NCBI GenBank assembly: GCA_027604705.1
Contig: JADHYV010000123.1
Span: 1-36,558, forward strand
Length of the DNA: 36,558 nucleotides
Direction: 5' to 3'
Source: Allomyces arbusculus
Lineage: Eukaryota; Blastocladiomycota; Blastocladiomycetes; Blastocladiales; Blastocladiaceae
Below are positions 33,101-36,558 of this stretch, in pieces. The notes under the pieces are model-generated. The model did not search any database. It was not told the DNA's origin and saw only the letters and a program-made list of their open reading frames with translations. Positions within the stretch are counted from its first letter, which is position 1; each line of letters starts with the position of its first letter. The position numbers and the translations under genes are program-made.

Positions 33101-34687
33101 TCGCGGCTCGTGGGGCTGCATCAGGGGCGGATCGTCGTGGATAGCGTGATCGGCAAAGGATCCGTGTTTACCGTCGAGTTGCCGTTCCCGGTCGCGTACG
33201 TCGCGGGCGCCGACCCGCCGCACGGCCCCGCGGCTGCGACAGGTGTCGTACCTCACGCGCCTCCGCCCCCGGATCCCGTGCCCCCCGCGGAACTGCTTAC
33301 GCCGAGCTCGCTGGTCGCTGAGGACGGACGGCACCTGCCGACGACCATGGCGCCAGAGGCCGCGTCCCCTGTCCCGCGGTCTCCGCGCGTGCGACACCCG
33401 ACAACGACCTCCACGTCGACGCGCATCCCCGTCGCGGTCGCCGACACGTGTGAGGCCGAGCGCGCGGCGATTGCCGCGCTCTTACGCCGCATGGGGTGCC
33501 ACCCGGTCCAGGTCGACTCGACCGAAGCGCTCTGCGCGTTTTTTGACCGCGAGGCGCATGAGCCGGGCTCGGAAGCGCCCGTGATCGCCGACGCGGCGGT
33601 GCGGGTCGCCGCGGCGGTCGTTGAAGACCGCGTCGCTTGGTCGCTCGACGAGCCGACGCGCCGCGCATTACTCGACCACAAGATCCCGGTGCTCGTCACG
33701 GCGCATATCCAGCTTGCGAGTAAAGAGCGCGCGACCGATGCGGCCCTTGCAGCAGAGCGCGCGCGGAAATGCAAGGTGCCGTTCCGGTTCGGTCTGTCGA
33801 AACCCATCAAGTTGCGGGCGCTGCATCGCACGTTGCGCGACGCGTTGAGCGAGTGTTACACCCAAACGGAACTTGCGAGCGCCGGGTGCGCGATGCCCGC
33901 GCTCGATCCACAGGACGTGTTCATGTGCCCCGAAGACGCGGCCGAGGCTGATGACCCGGCGGAGAGCGCCGAGACGGCGGCTGCGCCCGGGACGACACCC
34001 GTCACGGCGGCGGGACTGGACCCGGCACGGATCCAGCAACTGCACGTGCTGGTCGTGGACGACAACGCGATCAACCTGGTCGTGGCGCAGCGCACGCTCG
34101 CGTCGATCGGGATCACACGGATCGCGACGGCCGCAGACGGCCTGCTCGCCGTGCAGTACGTCGACGCGCACCCGGACGTGGACATGATCTTGATGGACGT
34201 ATCGATGCCCGTCATGGACGGGCTCGAGGCGACGCGCGCGATCTTGGCCAAGGAGACGCGCGCGCCCAGTGGGACCGAACCGCACACACCGTCCCCGTAT
34301 ATTTGCGCGATGACGGCGTCGGCGTTGCCGGAGGAACGGAATGTGTGTCTCGCGTCCGGAATGCACGATTTTGTGCCGAAACCCGCGCGTCGACTGGATT
34401 TGGTCCGGGTGCTGGAGCGGTTTGTCGAGTGGCGTGATGCGTTTTGTCCGGGAGTACCGGTCATTGTGGCACCGCAACCGGTCGGCGCACACGCGACGGG
34501 TGCAACACATGCAGCACTCGAGCTGCCGACGCCGCTTGAGCCGATTGAGGAGGTGGCGTCCGAGGCCGCATCGGTCGCGGCACCAGTCAAAGACGACGGT
34601 GGCGAAGAGAAATCGAACGAGGGTCGCGGCGAGGAGAATCAAGAGGGTGGAGAGAGTGGAGGAGTCACGAACAAGGGCCAGGGATGA
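30180..34687 (+). CDS. Ethylene-receptor-like hybrid histidine kinase
   Basis: Exons are 30180-30595, 30680-30751 and 30820-34687, coding for 1451 residues. The introns are 84 and 68 nt. The ATG at 30180 starts a signal-anchor-like segment (PPLLLLLLVVPAG). Next is the three-helix ethylene-binding domain: VSDALIAFAYFAIPAQIFYF (Asp95), AFILACGTTHLLKVW (Cys139, His143, same C-x3-H spacing as ETR1 Cys65/His69), and KAVTAIVSVVTSVALVQLMP. A GAF-like region with low-complexity inserts follows (about 230-570). A coiled linker leads to HisKA (SHELRTPMNA, His618) and HATPase (N-box NLMSNAIKFT, DTGIGIE, FEKFQQ, GTGLGLAI), with a Pro-rich insert of about 130 residues between N-box and G1. A degenerate receiver lacks the acidic pair and phospho-Asp but keeps LSKPIK. 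The true receiver has VVDDNAIN, LMDVSMPVMDG (Asp1289) and PKPAR. The protein should sense at an ER or plasma membrane and phosphorelay through an HPt protein. Copper and ethylene binding are inferred from motif identity. Confidence 0.93.
30596..30679 (+). other. 84-nt in-frame, stop-free intron splitting the ethylene-binding motif
   Basis: The donor GTGCGT follows GCC TG and the acceptor GGGATTAG precedes C GGC ACG ACG CAC. Splicing forms the Cys codon across the junction and gives A-C-G-T-T-H. Unspliced, the frame stays open and 28 residues separate the two halves. Confidence 0.88.
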
Positions 34688-35527
34688 CGGTCGAGTATGC
34701 GAGTCTGGCTGATGCAAGGACTGATCGCGGCTGTTCCGTCGTGGTCGCATGCGGCCCCGCGTGCGGTTCACGCCGCACGCTACGCGAAGGTGGCGTAGTC
34801 TGCGGCTCCGCTGCGAATACGCGCGACTCGCTTTGCCGCGAGCTGGCTGCGTGGCGTGCCGGAGAGGTCGTGGCGCACTGGCACCGTTGTGGGCCCGCCA
34901 TGGAGATGCAGCAGTGAGCCGAGGGGTTCCAGAGCAAAGAGGATGCCCGAGATGATGTGTATACCGAGTCTCCACATCGATTGTAGCTCGTCACTCGCTT
35001 TTTTGGTTCAGGCACTGCGCTCGAATCTGGCCAGGCATGAAGCATGGTCAGCGGCATTTTTGACCTTGGTCGGATTGCCGTGATCCCACGGGCCATAGGC
35101 GGTGCGCGCGCGCCTATACATTGTGCTTGCCGGCCACGCCAACGCTCCCCTCTCTTGCGCGCGCCCTATCTCTCGCAGGCTCGAGCCATGTCCCGCCTAA
35201 ACCAGCGCCTTCCTTGTCGACGATCCTCCTCTACATCGTGCGCTGGACTCGTCGGCGTTCATCTCCCTCTCGCGCGCAATCTCTCGCAGATTGGAGCTAA
35301 AACCCGGCCTACTCTTTTACCATGGACACTGAGGTCCATAGCATTCTTCTCCGCCTTGTCCACCCCCTCCCCCCTCCCTGCCTTGTCCGCTGTCTGTGCT
35401 TCATGTCCAGCGCCGGCGCTTCGTGTCCACCTCCAAGCGTCGCGTCCACCTCCCACACCCTTGATCCCGTGACCAAGATGCACCGACCACGCAGCTGATC
35501 CCTTCACATTCCACCTCCCACCTCAAG
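34688..35527. other. Intergenic stretch downstream of the hybrid kinase
   Basis: About 840 bp. ORFs here are short and lack recognised domains. A CT-rich stretch with repeated tctcgcgc/cctccc blocks lies at about 35150-35460. Confidence 0.45.
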
Positions 35528-35801
35528 CTCGGCATTACCTTCAACGTTCGGCTCCGGCACCACGCCGCCGATGGTACGATCATGTGCGACACGCTCAATT
35601 TGCCGTGCACTTCCACGGCGGGCCCATTGCGGTACAAGATCCAATAACTGTTCGTGATGCTTGCCAGTTCGAGGACGACCTACATGGTCAATGACTTGCT
35701 CAGGGACACGTCGCTGAAGTTGCGTCTTAATCCAGGTGCCGAAAATCGTGCCCGAAACAATTGCGGAGACGGTGTGCAAGGTTGGTGGGGTTCTGGTGTA
35801 A
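35528..35801 (+). pseudogene. Decayed N-domain of the RS/RRM-like family, copy h
   Basis: After a CACCTCAAG acceptor-like site, one frame reads LGITFNVRLRHHAADGTIMC, matching the opening of exon 2 in the family (LLLDLRIRFVETDSGVRVE in e, YTVVFNLSAPTT in b). It stops at a TAA near 35647. A different frame then reads VLIQVPKIVPETIAETVCKV and GGVLV, which matches the N-domain helix (LLQQLVQLPMSVEQSVRMAGG in c; LTEIVRGVGGV in a) and ends at 35801. No RS tract or RRM-like module is seen downstream. It is a broken copy about 21 kb from the main cluster. Confidence 0.45.
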
Positions 35802-36558
35802 GCAGCCAAGTCAGCCGCAGCAGGCAGCAGTGTTGTGTCGTTGGAACACGATGGGGAGAATGTGCTTGAGGAGGACGAGGTGCCGAGCATGGCCCCGTTG
35901 CTGCTGCCACTTGCCATTGGGGAGTTGAAAGACAAGAAGCAAGGTGTAATGTGCAATGAGATGAACCAAGACAAGTCGGCCAAGGACGTGCAATTGCTTG
36001 GGTTGTGGCCCCATAACAGCCATGGGCAAGTATCAAACAGCGAAACAATGCTGTATTGCATGCGGCGTGCAACAACTGTGCGCGCACCAGACCAATGGAC
36101 ACCAACAAACGCAAAGATAGTAAATGAAACGTGGGTCCGCGTGGGGGCATGCGTGGGTGGGGTACCCAAAGGGAAACCCGGACCTCACCGCGTGAGTGCC
36201 ATCAGCTTGGAAGAGCTCCCTGACTATGGAGACGGGACCCGTGAGCGTGCATGGCGGGCCGAGTGACGCATGGCGGCATGAGAGGCCACGCATGGGGTAC
36301 TGCGGGGCTACGCGTGGGGAAATCCGGCCCTCAGGATAAGCACATGAGAAGAGGGTGCAGGTGGGCGGGACGCGATGAGAACAGCGAGCTGAGTGGCAGC
36401 GAGGGGAGCTGAGACGATGAGCGCCCTCGGCTGTGGGCGGTGCGAGTTATTGTAGGGCGAGTGGGACATGGGCGCGGGCGTGCCGCTGTCGGCCGCATGC
36501 CTGAGGAAACGAGCGGGGCGTGCACGCTGGCGCACGGCGCGAGCGTGTGAGCGGCAAG
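35802..36558. other. Right-end stretch, no gene recognised
   Basis: ORFs occur on both strands (for example 35835-36266 plus, 35504-36169 minus) but show no domain. The stretch 36230-36320 has several similar acgcatgg/acgcgtgg words, too irregular to call a repeat. Confidence 0.4.

Noticed and set aside
35504-36169. 221-codon minus-strand frame near the right end
   Set aside because: No domain or signal recognised, and the plus strand below it carries the decayed family N-domain.
1-36558. tRNA, rRNA or transposon genes
   Set aside because: I found no cloverleaf with B-box-like GGTTCGA signal, no rRNA-like block and no transposase or reverse transcriptase motif by eye; a covariance-model scan would be needed to exclude small RNA genes.

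Overview
The window is nuclear DNA of a fungus, most likely an early-diverging zoosporic one (Blastocladiomycota- or chytrid-like); that lineage call is inference. It is visibly GC-rich. Genes carry short introns, mostly 64-145 nt, with GTRCGT-like donors and CTGAC/CTAAC-like branch sites. A trifunctional folate protein (FOL1), a Yak1/DYRK kinase and an Acr3 transporter are fungal in type. Ethylene-receptor-like hybrid histidine kinases are known from early-diverging fungi and from plants.

Positions 1-14.6 kb hold a cluster of diverged paralogues of one family that I cannot match to a named one. The layout is an N-terminal conserved domain (N-domain), an Arg/Ser- or Arg/Asp-rich tract, two degenerate RRM-like modules and a short C-terminal exon with an (I/V)-(E/D)-D-P-x-x-(F/L)-F motif. 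Copies b (3376-5362, +), c (5942-7695, -) and e (11914-13841, +) can be spliced into complete reading frames. Copy a (about 1085-2798, -) is probably a gene with an unresolved 3' part. Copy d (8367-10445, +) is a frameshifted pseudogene. Fragments lie at the left edge (-), 11119-11409 (+) and 14072-14548 (-), and a decayed N-domain lies far away at 35528-35801 (+). Orientation alternates in head-to-head and tail-to-tail pairs.

Positions 15.4-24.3 kb hold single-copy metabolic and surface genes: Acr3 arsenite efflux (-); FOL1 carrying two dihydroneopterin aldolase domains, HPPK and DHPS (-); a Ser/Thr-rich, probably GPI-anchored surface protein (+); and a five-exon sphingomyelin-synthase-family membrane enzyme with a complete H...H-x3-D triad (-).

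Positions 24.3-34.7 kb hold a divergent pair: a Yak1-type DYRK kinase (-) and a hybrid histidine kinase (+) whose N-terminus is an ethylene-receptor domain. Splicing an 84-nt in-frame intron restores the C-G-T-T-H copper/ethylene-binding motif. Both are signalling genes and may share one promoter region. From 34.7 kb to the right end I see only the decayed family copy and otherwise no supported gene.

All exon models are hand-built from reading frames, splice consensus and, for the family, agreement between paralogues. No database search or RNA evidence was available.
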